In this document: positions 24,846-36,351 of the stretch, one piece after another
Layout: every line of letters starts with the position of its first letter
Numbering within the stretch: position 1 is the first letter of the stretch
Assembly (NCBI RefSeq): GCF_040581485.1
Contig: NC_090130.1
Location: forward strand, 3,162,001-3,226,000
Length of the DNA stretch: 64,000 nucleotides
Reading direction: 5' to 3'
DNA from: Linepithema humile
Taxonomy: Eukaryota > Arthropoda > Insecta > Hymenoptera > Formicidae
The notes under the pieces: generated by a model
Seen by the model: the letters and a program-made list of their open reading frames with translations, nothing else
What the model was told of the DNA's origin: nothing
Database searches by the model: none
Translations under genes and position numbers: made by a program

Positions 24846-25832
24846 CAGATCTGCCAGCTCAATCTTACATATCCATTATCGAACTTCTCAAAAAAGTAAC
24901 CCGTAAAGTGCTCCAGCAATCAAAGTCATGATAATTAATTGAAGAGAAATCAATTCTTTTCGATAAATTATTGATAATATATTTAGCCCAAATTTATAAT
25001 ATTTATATTTCACCAAATATTTATTAATAAAAAATATGTTCTTTTATTAACAATATAAAATCGATTTTATATATTTTTATTTTAATAAAGATTTTGAAAG
25101 ACGATTATTAATATAATTAATATAATATAAAATTAATTAAATTAATATTAATATAACTTTCAAAATATCTTGTTAAAACATTAATCTTGCCAGCAGATCT
25201 ACAAAAAATTAATTTACCCGAACTCGACATAGATTTCTTTTCCACGGATACATTCAGCGGCGCGTTGCGTTTCACATAAACGCAACTCATTCTCAAATCA
25301 AACCCCAATCAATGAGAGTTGAGTCGATATTACTATCGTGCCGAGATCACAGGCGGTACGCCGATTATCATACCAAGATCTAACGCGTGTTTCTCTAAAT
25401 TCCCGGGATCCCGCGGACTACCTTTTCCCCGCCTCTCGATCCGAAACGCGAAATGAAATATACGTGGCGGCGACGCGGCTTGGCCTTAGGTTCCGTTTCA
25501 AATATCTCGGAATTCCTATCTAATCGGGACTATGATTTTTCTCTTAATTATACGGGGAGGGTCGCGGGCCCGATAGATCCGATCGATCGTGATCTCTCGC
25601 CGCGCGCGAAGGAGGTCGGAGGTGCGCGGTATCGGAATACCGTGCACGAGCGCGCGGCTCCGGATTCTCATATTAGAGATCCCTGGTGCAGGTGGATTAG
25701 AGAAATAACAGACACTTTTGAAAACCCGAATACGATTATCCTCGCCGTAAAGAGTATCGGTTTTCGACGGCTACCGAAGCTGCGTCCGCGAGAAGCTAAT
25801 AGTCCTCCTTTAATAGGATTAACGGTACTTAC

Positions 25833-25928
25833 GGTGTCACTCGACGACTCTCCGTTCGGGCCGAACCCTCTCTCACTCCCTTCCGCAGTCGCCGAGATAT
25901 ACGGCGCTTTGATCGTTACGCGGAACAT
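25833..25928 (-). CDS. Candidate first coding exon, 32 codons
   Basis: On the minus strand ATG at 25928 begins MFRVTIKAPYISATAEGSER and continues GFGPNGESSSDT up to ACC|GTAAGTACC, a good donor, in phase 0. A TAA lies seven codons upstream. Joined to 24244-24609 it would give a protein of about 153 residues with a 1.2-kb intron. The plus strand of the same segment carries a 164-codon open frame (25453-25947), so both strands are open and coding direction is uncertain. No function can be proposed. Confidence 0.25.
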
Positions 25929-25949
25929 TACCGCCACTCGAAATTAACG

Positions 25950-27380
25950 ATCCGAAAAGTCGGGCTTAACTGCCAATTCGATAATTCATGACGCGCGGAA
26001 CCGTAAATGCGCACGTTTTACAATCGCAAGATTTATCATAACGTAAGACGCCGCTATTGCGATCGTAGATCGCGATGGCTATGAAACGCAATCACGGGAT
26101 CTAAGGTGGACGCAGTCGTGAATTTACATCGGTAATGCGAATTTATAAACTTGAATGATTGCGAAACGCAAGTGAGAATAATCGCGCACGTTGCGTGCTT
26201 CGAAAGTGCGAATATATTCGTAGTAGAAGTAACCATTATAGTAATATTAGTGTAAGATTTTTATATATAGATTTAAATTTTAAAAACAATATTCGTTTTA
26301 GAATATTTAATGTAGACTTGTCAGAAATAAAAATGTTACAAGTTTATTATCTTCGACATCTCAGCCGCGCTTTCCTTGGTGAACGTCTCGAGCGCCAAGG
26401 GAACAAGACAAATTGTCGGCGCGCGATCTCATCGGTCGGTAGATCGAGATCGTGACCACAGACTTGAGTCGACGACGTTTGCAAATCAATTAAGCGGCGA
26501 CCGGCTCGGCGTTAATTAAACCGGTCACCGGCGGCCAGCCTGTCGAACTGTCTTCTAATTTCGTGCCTGCCTCTCCCGGGGGCGATAATGAAGGCGGTTA
26601 GAGTGCCGCTGTTGCGGCGACTACCGGTCGCCGTACAATCGACTGCGTAGATCGAAACGCGACAGAACTGATCGGCAATCACCAATTATCGAAACTTAAT
26701 GGCCCCGACGGAATAATATGACAAGCCAATTAGTCTAAGCGGCAACCGCTCAGGACGAGCATTATTAGCAAATCTCAATTTCGCAAATAAACATGTCAGG
26801 CCGTGTAGAGATAATCGAAACCACTGATTGAAATAGAATAACATAATCAATTGCAAACAACAAAATTAATGGATATTATAAAATTACTAAAAAAACGATT
26901 TATATTCGTTATTTAACGTGCGTAGCTGATATTTTCTTATAATTTAGACGTATAAAAAAAATGCTAAATACGAGCACAATGTTAAAATTTTATCATAGAA
27001 TAATGACAAAAGGAACAAAATGTGCACTTGACAAATGCAACGTTTATCAGGTGCCTCGCAATTGAAGATTGAGTACTACAACTGCCACACAGGGAAGTGA
27101 CCGCCTTCATTATCACACTGTACATTATCGCGGGACACGTAGAGAGTACGACGATATATTTGAAGATTTATCTAACATAGAAGCACGCGGGGCAAGACAA
27201 CCGCGTGTTCTATCGACGCGTTTAATCTTCCCGGAGGAGTGTTGGATTGCGGCGAGACTTTGGCGCTCGATAAGCAAGCAATGCGTGTCCCCCAATCCCC
27301 TTTCTCGCGAGATCGATGCAATCCTGATGCAACACACGCAGTACAAACAGGTTGATTCGCGTATGACACCAATCTTTTCA
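25950..27380. other. Non-coding
   Basis: Alternating CpG-rich (26340-26660) and AT-rich (26830-27030) sequence, with no supported exon. It lies 3' of the minus-strand ORF at 27548-27793; the AATAAA at 27389-27394 marks its possible end. Confidence 0.5.
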
Positions 27381-27547
27381 ATATCCTTTTTATTATATCT
27401 CCACAAAAATTAAGAAAAGTGTTTAGAAAAAGTGATAATATGCTATAAATAATATTGATATCAATTACTGGAATAGTAATAAAAGACTTTCTATAGCTTC
27501 TCTTTCTTTTGTCTGTTTGAATAAAAAATCTTCCGTGTATTTCGTGT

Positions 27548-27793
27548 TTAGTATAATTCAAGATAATTTCTGTGAGCTTTTATCAATAGAGCGACAGGTA
27601 GAAAGACACTTTCGCGAGGAGTCGACTTATGAATAAAATAGAAATGCAGCACTACCGATAATGCATACGCAGACGACCCGGAAAGAAGAACGGAATGGTT
27701 CAGGAGGAAGGAGGAGAGTCCCGTGTATATCGACGACACGTGGTGGGCGTCGAGAAGATTCAGTACTCGACGAGCGCCAAGCCCAAATGGCAT
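27548..27793 (-). CDS. Candidate small hydrophobic protein, 81 aa
   Basis: This minus-strand ORF runs from ATG (27793) to TAA (27548-27550). The frame is open much further upstream, to a TGA at 27965-27967 (139 codons in all), which is unusual for DNA of this composition. It starts MPFGLGARRVLNLLDAHHVS. It has a hydrophobic run of about 25 residues at positions 29-53 (LSSFLLNHSVLLSGSSAYAL, then SVVLHF) that could span a membrane, and ends AHRNYLELY. On the minus strand an AATAAA lies at 27389-27394, about 155 bp past the stop. It lies just 3' of the minus-strand exons at 28.1-28.5 kb and could be a later ORF or 3' part of the same transcription unit. A strong acceptor (ACTCTTATCAG|) occurs near 27992. 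No family is recognised. Confidence 0.27.
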   Translation of the reverse strand: MPFGLGARRVLNLLDAHHVSSIYTGLSSFLLNHSVLLSGSSAYALSVVLHFYFIHKSTPRESVFLPVALLIKAHRNYLELY

Positions 27794-28089
27794 TACATTC
27801 GATTTCTGCCGCCGGCAGCAGGCATTAAACTCAACTTGTTCCAGTTCGCTCTTAAGCACGTTATAAAATGAAACACTTCCCCTTTCCCTCGTGTATAAAA
27901 GGGATTTTACCGAGCGAAAAGGAACGATAAATGCGCGGCGAAGCGCTCTATTAATTCTTCTTATTCACTCGAACACCGAGTTTATATCTGATAAGAGTTG
28001 AATGATTTGCTTAATATCAATCTCTGATTCACCTTTTTAATAATGTGTAATAAAATTAATTTCCTCAGATTTTAAATAAATTCACTCAC

Positions 28090-28128
28090 CGGTCGTTGTA
28101 CCCTAGCCAAATACGCTCTTAGCTGTAT
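28090..28128 (-). CDS. Candidate exon, 39 nt, containing the probable stop codon
   Basis: On the minus strand this exon lies between AATTGTTCCAG| and CCG|GTGAGTGA, both good signals. It follows the AT-rich intron at 28129-28399. Entered in phase 1 from 28400-28472 it gives DTAKSVFG and then TAG. Entered from the acidic frame, a TGA forms at the junction. Only phase 0 is open throughout (IQLRAYLARVQRP), but the preceding exon has a TAG close to its end in that phase. The stop at about 28103 lies fewer than 20 nt from the next junction, too close to trigger exon-junction-dependent decay. The exon therefore most likely ends the ORF or belongs to a non-coding RNA. Confidence 0.42.
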
Positions 28129-28399
28129 CTGGAACAATTAATATGTATCTTAGTCATTAATTATATCATACATTTTTATATGTTAATTATGATATATTAT
28201 TTAATTATTTCTATTTCGATTAAAATATCATTTTGTGCGATAAGTAAATAATTATTTAAATATTTGAATAGATATTTGCTAAATATTTTAATAATAATAA
28301 ATATTTGCAAACATTATTTTATAATAAACAAATTCATAATAATAAATACAAATTCTGTAATTGTATTATTACTTACAATAAACAAATAATGATACTCAC

Positions 28400-28472
28400 C
28401 AACTAGGGCATTGCAGTTTGCCATCCGCTGTAGATTCTGCTTCAGATTTCTCCGCCTCAACTTCATTGTAGA
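28400..28472 (-). CDS. Candidate exon, 73 nt, readable in two frames
   Basis: The acceptor TCTTCCGGTATTCATTAG| and the donor TTG|GTGAGTATC bound 73 nt on the minus strand. The following 271-nt stretch is strongly AT-rich and ends TTGTTCCAG, like a short insect intron. From the distal exon (38475-38558) the reading is STMKLRRRNLKQNLQRMANC and on to NALV. From the exon at 32167-32212 it is the acidic VYNEVEAEKSEAESTADGKL followed by QCPS. Both are open. An ATG at 28510-28512 upstream of the acceptor also starts an ORF in the acidic frame, so the segment could be a first exon. Function is unknown; the transcript may also be non-coding. Confidence 0.42.
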
Positions 28473-28596
28473 CTAATGAATACCGGAAGACCGCACTTAT
28501 ACTTATGCACATTGTCGAACGAAAGTCAATTCGCGTTTTTCACTTACGTAAAGACGTGACAAACATGCCAAATTTTATCGTAACGCGTTCACGCAC

Positions 28597-28660
28597 GATA
28601 AATAATACATTCTGATAATCGCGCGTCACTTTAACGGCACTCCCGATAAAAATTTACACT
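28597..28660 (+). repeat. Short direct duplication, copy 1
   Basis: CGATAAATAATACATTCTG followed by AATCGCGCGTCACTTTA recurs 410 bp downstream at 29007-29069 with small indels. It lies just upstream, in the minus-strand sense, of the exon at 28400-28472. Confidence 0.6.
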
Positions 28661-29006
28661 TGTAATTATGATTATCATCTTACACACTTGCCGGTCGATT
28701 CGACACTGTAGACTCGTCAAAACAAGCGAGACGAATAACCATTATCTTAGCGGTCACATAGTAGTCATCAGATACGGAAACGTACACAATAATTATATTT
28801 TAGAAATTTAATTTGAAAAGCTAAATTTTTAACATGAGCACATTATGTTTTAATTTTCTTAAACAAAATAAAAAAACATAATATGAACAAACAAAGAAAT
28901 CATTAGCGTATCTATCATCAAATATATATTACTGAGACAGCAACTTTTTTAATTCACGATCCAACTGCCAAACAATCGACAAAACGCCATTAAGTGCGAA
29001 TACCAA

Positions 29007-29069
29007 CGATAAATAATACATTCTGCAATCGCGCGTTACTTTACTTTCCAAAAAATTGATACACTTTTT
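29007..29069 (+). repeat. Short direct duplication, copy 2
   Basis: This is the second copy of the block at 28597-28660. Seventy bases further, a very strong minus-strand acceptor (CTTTTTATTGCAG|) lies at about 29138. The two frames open beyond it stop after 14-16 codons, so no exon is called. Confidence 0.55.
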
Positions 29070-29868
29070 AATATGAATAAAATACGCGCTTATTCACTCG
29101 CACTCGTTATAAGCCATGAGATTACATTGTGCACACTCACTGCAATAAAAAGAAAATAAATAAATTAATTAAAGGAATTAAATAACAAAAAAATTAATAT
29201 AGACTAATGATATATATGCGATAGAATTTGAGAATATTTACACGGAAAGAACACTTTTATTGAAAGATCTAAAAATTGTGCCAAAAACAGATCTGAAATC
29301 AATTTTGTTGGACAATCAAAATTTATCCATAGACAGTAATTTATTGACCGAAATCAAAATTTGTGAAACGTAAAATATAGAAAATATTTTAATATGTAAT
29401 GTATAGTGGGTAAATATTTCGATACTATGCGTGGCGTTCGGTGTTTGTTTTGTTTTTCATTCGCGCCACGATATACGTATATATGTGTTAGCGCGCCGCG
29501 ACCTTGGTATCATTCGCACGGCGACATTCCAGCAAAGCAGACGGCAGCGGAAGACGCTCCGTATTGCCTCTCAAATCGCGAATATTAGATTATTTCCTAT
29601 AAATAATGACTAATTTGCGCATATAATCAACTCCCACGTATAATCAACTCTCGTGATTAATAACTCAGATATTTTTTCGCGAAAAAATACATAATTTAAG
29701 TACATAGCCGCTAGAAGTAACACAGTAAATTAAACGCACAATTTTCAATTTTTCTTTGTCACCTGCTTCGAATGATGCGAATGCCGAACCCGAATTATAG
29801 TTCCATGCGTTTCGAGTTATTTCTTTGTCGTGACAAAGAACGCGTCGAAAATACGGTTAATATTAAAA

Positions 29869-29908
29869 ATGTCGTTCAAAATATCGCGTGATGGTGTTAT
29901 TTTCGCGA
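29869..29908 (+). CDS. Candidate first exon of a 23-aa spliced ORF
   Basis: ATG at 29869 has a good insect context (TTAAAAATG). The exon reads MSFKISRDGVIFA plus one base and ends GCGA|GTGAGTG. The first acceptor of high quality downstream is TTTGTATTTTACAG| at 30259, giving a 351-nt intron that is AT-rich toward its 3' end. A perfect 9-bp hairpin (TTCTTTGTC/GACAAAGAA, 29821-29840) precedes the ATG. The result would be a very short peptide or simply a spliced non-coding RNA. Confidence 0.25.
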
Positions 29909-30259
29909 GTGAGTGAATGCCATAACTACTGAGAGAAGGAGGAGGCCCGGGGGGCATCAGACATCGGCGGAGCAACCATAGAATAAGCATCTTATCATTT
30001 ATTTATTATTTTTAGTATATATTAATCGTTATCTTTGCTATAAAAATACTGCATAAATCCTCAACATATTTAATATTTATAATGATTTCATATTTTATAT
30101 TTATGTAAGAATTTATATAAGAATTACATTTTCTTTGATATTTATGCAATTCTTTTATCACACAAAAATGTTTGCTTGAGGAACAAACAATAATTATTTT
30201 TAAAATATGAATTATTTTATATATTGCTATAATTTATATATTATATTTGTATTTTACAG

Positions 30260-30291
30260 ATCTACGTGTGTACATCATGTGCTGTAGGTGA
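30260..30291 (+). CDS. Candidate second exon of the 23-aa spliced ORF
   Basis: After the acceptor at 30259 the frame from 29869-29908 continues as NLRVYIMCCR and ends in TGA at 30289-30291. The donor-like GTAG|GTGAAT at 30288 is weak. An AATAAA occurs about 280 bp downstream (30571-30576). The exon is supported by the acceptor quality and little else. Confidence 0.23.
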
Positions 30292-30599
30292 ATCAAAAAA
30301 GATTAAATTAATTTTATTTTAGTATATGTTACACATCCATGTTAGAGTTACTACATTATATTACAATGCATATTCTAATTACTGATTCATAATCTGTGAA
30401 TGATTATACAAACGGTAGTTTTCAAAAAGTAGATGGTGGATATGCAATTTTAACTCTAAAATCGATGCAAATATGATGTCAAGCATGAATCGGTAAACAT
30501 CATCAACGAAAAACGTAATCATTGGGAAGCCTCTTAGACTTCTCTCAGATTTAACATCACGATTTAGCACGAATAAAAGCTATGAAACATAGCACGATA

Positions 30600-32160
30600 A
30601 AAATAGGAGTATCGATCATTCGTCGATAGACTGTCTACATTTATCTAAGTTTGCGCGCCGTTTATCGCAAACTTCTCTCGGGATCGATCCGCGCGCTTAA
30701 AGATTGCAGTGGGTAGGTAAGTTAGGTGGAAAATCAATCGATCTCGTTCAAAAGGGCGGGTCTTTATCCGCCGAGGCACGATAAGCCGCGAATGATTTGC
30801 GTAAAAATACAATGATGAAACGCGCATGAAAGGATGTCGCCTACGAGACGGCTGATATATTTGCGACGACCATGCGCGAAACGGTTCATAGATCCTGCAG
30901 ACGAGATCGCATCGCGGACACGTCGATCTTGAAGGATGTATCGAGCACCGGTCGATCGGTCGATGATCCGAAAGTGTCGCAAGTCGCGCCTTTCTCGAGA
31001 ATGTCAGTCACCCATCACGCTATACGTATCCTTTTCTCAAGTGCTGAATCACATACAGGTTCAACCTCGTGTGAAGATCGTGATTCGTCGCGAAAATTAT
31101 TTGCGACCGACGATAAACCGCGAAATAAAATCAATGGGCTTCGCGATTGCCACGCAATTTGTATTTCAAGAACCAATTCTCTAATTATCTATTAATTAAA
31201 ACCTTTTAACTGTATAGACAAGAAATAAAAATGCGCGAAATTTTTATTATTAGCCGATCTTGCAAATTTTATTAGTTGAAAAGATTACTTAAAAATTATA
31301 TCAATAAGATAAAGAGATTTGATGATTTCAGAATAAATACAAGACGCATATAGCAAATGTTTTAAATGTTTTCTGAATTGATAAAATTCTGAAAATTATT
31401 CGAGAATAAATATTGTTTGCACAAGAGATAAGGTTGAATTTAGACGAGTCTGGTGTGGGTAAATCAGGTTTAGATTAAACATGAATCATGACAAGTCGAT
31501 TGTACTTTGGTCGGTCAGTGATCCTGCTTCAAGAATATCAGATGTACAACGTCATGTCACTCGCGTGTCTCCTCTCGGAGCATCTCTAACATATGCCAAG
31601 TCACATACGCCCAGCTTCACGCAAGCCGCGACATGAAAATTATAAAAAGTATCATGATATAAAACGAGGATGTCATGCATTTATAGTGTGTTACTTGTGA
31701 CGCTAATTTAAATAGAATCGCAGGTAATAGTCTTCGTAAACGATTTCCATTATAATATCTCTGCGTGATAAAATGAAACAATCCTTACTTCAGAAATAGA
31801 TAGATTTTGCAAACAATCGGCGAACTTTTTTTATAATTACTTGCTGAAAATTTATATTCGCAATAAAATTTCGAAATTTTGTTTATTCTGAGCACAAGTT
31901 TGCGTAAAAAATTATTACGTTAAATGATTGAAGGGTACGCGTCGTGGTGTAACGAGTGCATATCGATGTGATATAAATTTAATTACTGGACCGTTCATGC
32001 TCGAAGGAGCAGACCCCGGCGGCCCGAGCCAAACAATCACTTTGCGTGAAAGTATGAAAATAATTCCACGGCGAACAGTGTGTGCTCGAGCGTGTCTGTG
32101 CTCGCATAGCCGATCGTAAATGCACTCAGAACACGTATCCCCGAGGATTCACGCGCCTCG
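30600..32160. other. Non-coding or intronic
   Basis: No supported exon. It would be intronic if the minus-strand exons at 32167-32212 and 28400-28472 belong together. A minus-strand continuation reading MNGPVIKFISHRYALVTPRR is open around 31920-32010, behind a CTGCTCCTTCGAG| site, but the plus strand is open as well. Confidence 0.4.
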
Positions 32161-32166
32161 ACTCAC

Positions 32167-32212
32167 CTGCTCCGAATTCCAGCGCGGCGGCTCTTCTCGT
32201 TGCGGCGTACAT
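32167..32212 (-). CDS. Candidate alternative start exon (MYAATRRAAALEFGA)
   Basis: On the minus strand ATG at 32212 opens 15 codons, MYAATRRAAALEFGA, plus one base, and ends at CAG|GTGAGTCG, an almost perfect donor. Joined to the exon at 28400-28472 it enters in phase 1 and reads GTC TAC AAT GAA..., that is VYNEVEAEKSEAESTADGKL and a few more residues. This is a different frame from the one used by the exon at 38475-38558. The spliced ORF would be 38 residues long, ending at a TGA formed across the 28400/28128 junction. A competing frame through this segment is open for 83 codons upstream and also ends at this donor. The donor is strong; the coding interpretation is tentative. Confidence 0.35.
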
Positions 32213-32890
32213 TAACTCTAGATTGTCTTATTAGACCTTGTAGCTTCGCTCGGCGCGCATTAATCGCGCCGATCCACTCGGGGCAAAGTAAAGCCGTAAA
32301 TCCAACTTTGATATAAGATAAACTGCGAGTTTTCGCATAAAATAAATTCCCACTCGAACACACGATTGTTCGCAGAAATTCTTCGCGTCTGGGTATCGCC
32401 TGGCGGTAAACCACCGTTAGCTAAGTTTCGTTTAAATTGCAATCACATGTTTTGCGGAATTATTAATTAACAGAGAGTTACGGCCGAGCGTTCTTCCATC
32501 GATAATAATTTTTCGATCGCATCTCAGGTCGCGACTTACTAACGGATGCAATGTCTCGTCACGATTATACACTCGCATACAGTCTCATGCGTTCGTCGAG
32601 ATGATAGCGCATTAATGTTGGCACCCCGTGGAGCGAAATGGGTCCATTCAGGTATCTTTCGGTCCTACCAAGAACAGCGAGGGCCTTTCGAGAATCAAAG
32701 GCCACTGTGTTCTCGCATGCTATTTGCATCAGGATGCATAAGTAGTGCATAATCAGATCAGTCGGTGAAATAAATACGATCGCCGTCTCTGCGCGGCTCC
32801 CGATTAGCAGACGACGATGTCACGATCAGTAATCTTGAATTCTACTAAACATATTCCAACAGAAAGATATTCGTCAACGAGTTTTTTCTA

Positions 32891-32971
32891 CGCGCGTCCA
32901 CAAACAAATACACACATATGTAAAATAAGAAATATTTCGTTTGTCTGAAAAATATCCTCATAAATATTAAG
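32891..32971 (+). repeat. Left arm of a degenerate inverted repeat
   Basis: This arm pairs with 33533-33605 in reverse complement. The core CGTTTGTCTGAAAAA is identical, and the flanks (ACAAA.AAATA outside, CA.AAATA.TAAG inside) agree with scattered differences. The arms are about 75-80 bp and enclose about 560 bp with no open frame of note. The layout suggests an old MITE or fold-back insertion. No target duplication was found, so a chance genomic inversion is not excluded. Confidence 0.6.
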
Positions 32972-33532
32972 TGCCTACACTCAATTAATATTATTTTACT
33001 TTTCATGACTATTTCTATGATATATAAAAATTATTTTATTAAAATTTCTTCTGAGAACATATAAATTTATCACAAACTATACAAATCATGTACATTGATA
33101 AACACCCGGTAAAAACGTATCATGGCAATCAGTAATCAATAATTATCAAAAATTAACGTTAGTGTGAGTTTGGTCACTTGAGTACACGGCGCGATTAACT
33201 GGTTCTGCGAGAAGAATCGATAATCTAAGATGAGGTTTTAGCTGAAGAAGTACGAAACGATACCACTGTTCTTGCTCTCGTAAATCACGAATCGAGTCGC
33301 AATTAACCAATGAGATACCGCGAATACTTATCTTCTTCTGATGTTTCTGTTAGGCTACTTTGCGATCGAAAAATGCAGAGAAAGACGTATGCGTCTAGAA
33401 TGGTTTCTATTTATGAATTTATAAATCACGCAATGCACTTATCAGAATTAATTAATGATATAAGAAAAGTCGCACAAAGTTGTCGAACTTGAAGATATTC
33501 AAATGTGCAAAACGAATAACGCATGAATAACT

Positions 33533-33605
33533 CTTATTATTTGTGAAAATGTTTTTTCAGACAAACGGAATATTGCTGATTCTACATATTTATTTGTAAA
33601 TGCGC
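33533..33605 (-). repeat. Right arm of a degenerate inverted repeat
   Basis: This is the partner of 32891-32971, reading TTTTTTCAGACAAACGGAAT in the plus direction. The similarity ends near GCGC on the outer side (33602-33605). Confidence 0.6.
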
Positions 33606-33609
33606 TCAC

Positions 33610-36350
33610 AAGAATAACAGATATTAAACGCGTAGCATAATGATCGAGCTACGATTAATTAGTATGCTGGAAGATACCGGTAATCTGCGGCCCGTGCGAG
33701 GATTATCAATTACGCGCGTGAAATACTAGTATATTCGCGGCAGTAAATCATTGACCAGTATCGAACGTACAATCCCTAATGAGCAAAAGATATTCGGCTA
33801 TCGCGGCAATATTATACGAGTAGACTGTGAAACTTTTTTTTATTCCCGCCGATCGTTTCAACTACATTTTTTCGACTAGCAAGTAATTACAGTATTCGTT
33901 TAAAAAATAGATAAAAAAGAAGTATATATTATACTATGATGTACATATTAATATTTTATCGGTTGATAATTCTTGTCGAGCCAAAATAAAATTAATAACC
34001 AAGAAATTTACATGTAATAATATTCATGTACCGCATTTCTCTTTACACCAGCATAATTTATTGACTCGCGGACGTCTCTGTGTATGGATTTGTGCATATA
34101 TTAAATCTAAAGATAGGTGTAATTGATGTGAAAAGTACCGTGGCAGTCGACAGCACGCGACATAATTGTTACGTCTATGAGCTCTATGTTAGCCCGGGCA
34201 CAAGGAAACTGTAGCAGAAATTCGCACTTTCAATGGGGAGCACTTAAGCCGCGGGTGGTCTGTGTTCCTCATTGTCCGCATGTCGCTCAAACGGGTCGGA
34301 ATAATGGCCACTATATGCGGCGGTGGTATATACGCTGTGCGTTCCGGTACATATAATAAAAAAAAAGAGAGAGAAAAAGGAGCGTGAAGTCGCGCGGGCC
34401 AGATACCACACACTGAGCGTGCGGTTTTTGCGCACCCGGCTGCAACAAAAGATTGCATTACCGAATGCTGATCGCGCCGCGATAGTTATTACGCAAATCG
34501 CGAGGTTATCGTCGTGTACGCGTCTCAAATCGCCGACCGGCCGGCCGGCGCGCGATATCTCTACCCGATTCACCGGCTGTATAAATATGACCGCTCCCGG
34601 AGTACAACGTGCCGAGCGTGTATCGTAAATTAGTGGATTAATTACGACGAATGCGGGTACCGTTGTTCTTCTTACATGCCTCTCTTGAATGTCAGATGGA
34701 AGCGTACGGGAGGTGACTCACGGAAATTGTTCAGGATAGACGGATGATACAACTTACCGATAGCTTTAATTATTTTCTCAGCAAGAAACTAACTGTTTCG
34801 TAACATATTTCGGGATCTAAATCATTTATACGCCGAGTACGATACTGATACAAATCAAAAAGCAACGTTAATGTTAGTAATTCAGGAGTGAAAATATTTC
34901 ATAGCTACAATTAAAATAAAGAATGAATAATGATTTCTGATGAACAATTAATTATAACACGCATACATTCATATATACGCAAGTCAATAAATTGTACTTC
35001 AGAAACAGAAATACAATATATTGTATGAATATTATTACATTTTTTAATTGTTTTAATTTTATTTCGGCTTGGTAAAAATTATAAATGAATTCGTTATCAA
35101 TTTGAGATCAAAGATTCACGTTGTAAAAAGAATCGTATTAAAATTCTATCTTCTCTTACTATGATAGTAATAAATATCGCTACGATATACACGTGCATAA
35201 GTACTCGTAAAAAGATTGTCACTTGAAATAACGAAATTAATCTCTTGAGATTATAGAAGGTAAACCGACATAACCGAGAAGTTTGCAAGGGAAAGAGAAC
35301 GCTGTGAAGGTTAACGGTAAAAGCAGAAAAGTCGTCCGGCTTGATATCCTTATGACAGTTATAACCATATATTTAAACGTCAAAGGCAAGAGCACCTGTT
35401 CTCCGACGCCCATTATTCTTTGCTTCTTACAACACGATGTTGCCACTTTGACATCGTGCGAATGCGGAAATCGATTAGTGCCCTGCGGTGGTTTATTTCC
35501 TCGTAAATATCTGGTTTAATTGTAATGTTTGATATAATGTTATTTTCCTTCCCTTTTCCCGCTAGAATTTTTTATTCTCGATTCAGGTCAATCGCAGTTT
35601 TACACAGTAATGATCGGCATTCGATCTGATAATAAAATTATAGCAATAATGGTGGCCTACTTGAGCACTAGAACTAAAAATACTAAAACAAAAGCTAGTT
35701 TCACAAGCGGATAGATTTTTATAAAATTGCGGATAATTTAGTGAATAATATCCACGCATATCGGTGAAATCAGGACATTGTAAAGGAACTTGAATTTTTT
35801 AAAATATCATATTTTAAAGATATATTAACTATCCATAAAAACTATCCATAAAAACTATCCATAAAAATGTGCCACGAAAAATTCATCGTCTAAAGTAAAA
35901 TCAAGTTTTACATTTTGTTCATCAAAATGAAGATTTACATTCAAAATAATAACTGATATTAGCAACTATTATTATCTCAGTATATCCCTGATTAGAGGAA
36001 GTTACTGTTATTCAATTAGCACCGTGTGAGGAAAGCAAGCATTTTTCAGATGAATGATTTACGCAAATAACGATACGCTCGAATCATGTAGATCAGCTGC
36101 GGCAGCACTTCGGCGAGCCGTCACGTGTGAAAGTGAAATAATAATAATAGCGATAAATAAATGCGTAGCTTATCTCCGTTAATTTACGGCAGCTCGCACG
36201 CGCGTATGGAAATCGCGCGTTTTTGTCAAAAAGCGTACGGCAAAGCGTGTGGCGAAACGCAGTCGGGAAAAATTCGAACCGGCGTTAGTCAGCGCGAACA
36301 CAGAGCTCGGTATCGAGAGCCGACAAGCTTATATTTTCCTCGTCATATTA
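33610..36350. other. Non-coding or intronic, largely AT-rich
   Basis: No gene seen. A minus-strand donor TCG|GTAAGTTG at about 34758 has no good acceptor. A TATAAATA at 34580 has no initiator at the expected distance. 34780-35300 and 35620-36050 are AT-rich and empty apart from the 13-bp repeat. Confidence 0.45.
35828..35866 (+). repeat. 13-bp tandem repeat, three copies
   Basis: ACTATCCATAAAA is repeated three times without a mismatch, so it arose recently. Confidence 0.95.
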
Positions 36351-36351
36351 A

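Noticed and set aside
25453..25947. 164-codon plus-strand ORF
   Set aside because: It overlaps a minus-strand candidate with a good donor, has no family resemblance, and is explained by low stop density.
27894..27903. TATAAAAGGG, a strong TATA-like element on the plus strand
   Set aside because: No initiator at +30 and it lies within an open minus-strand frame.
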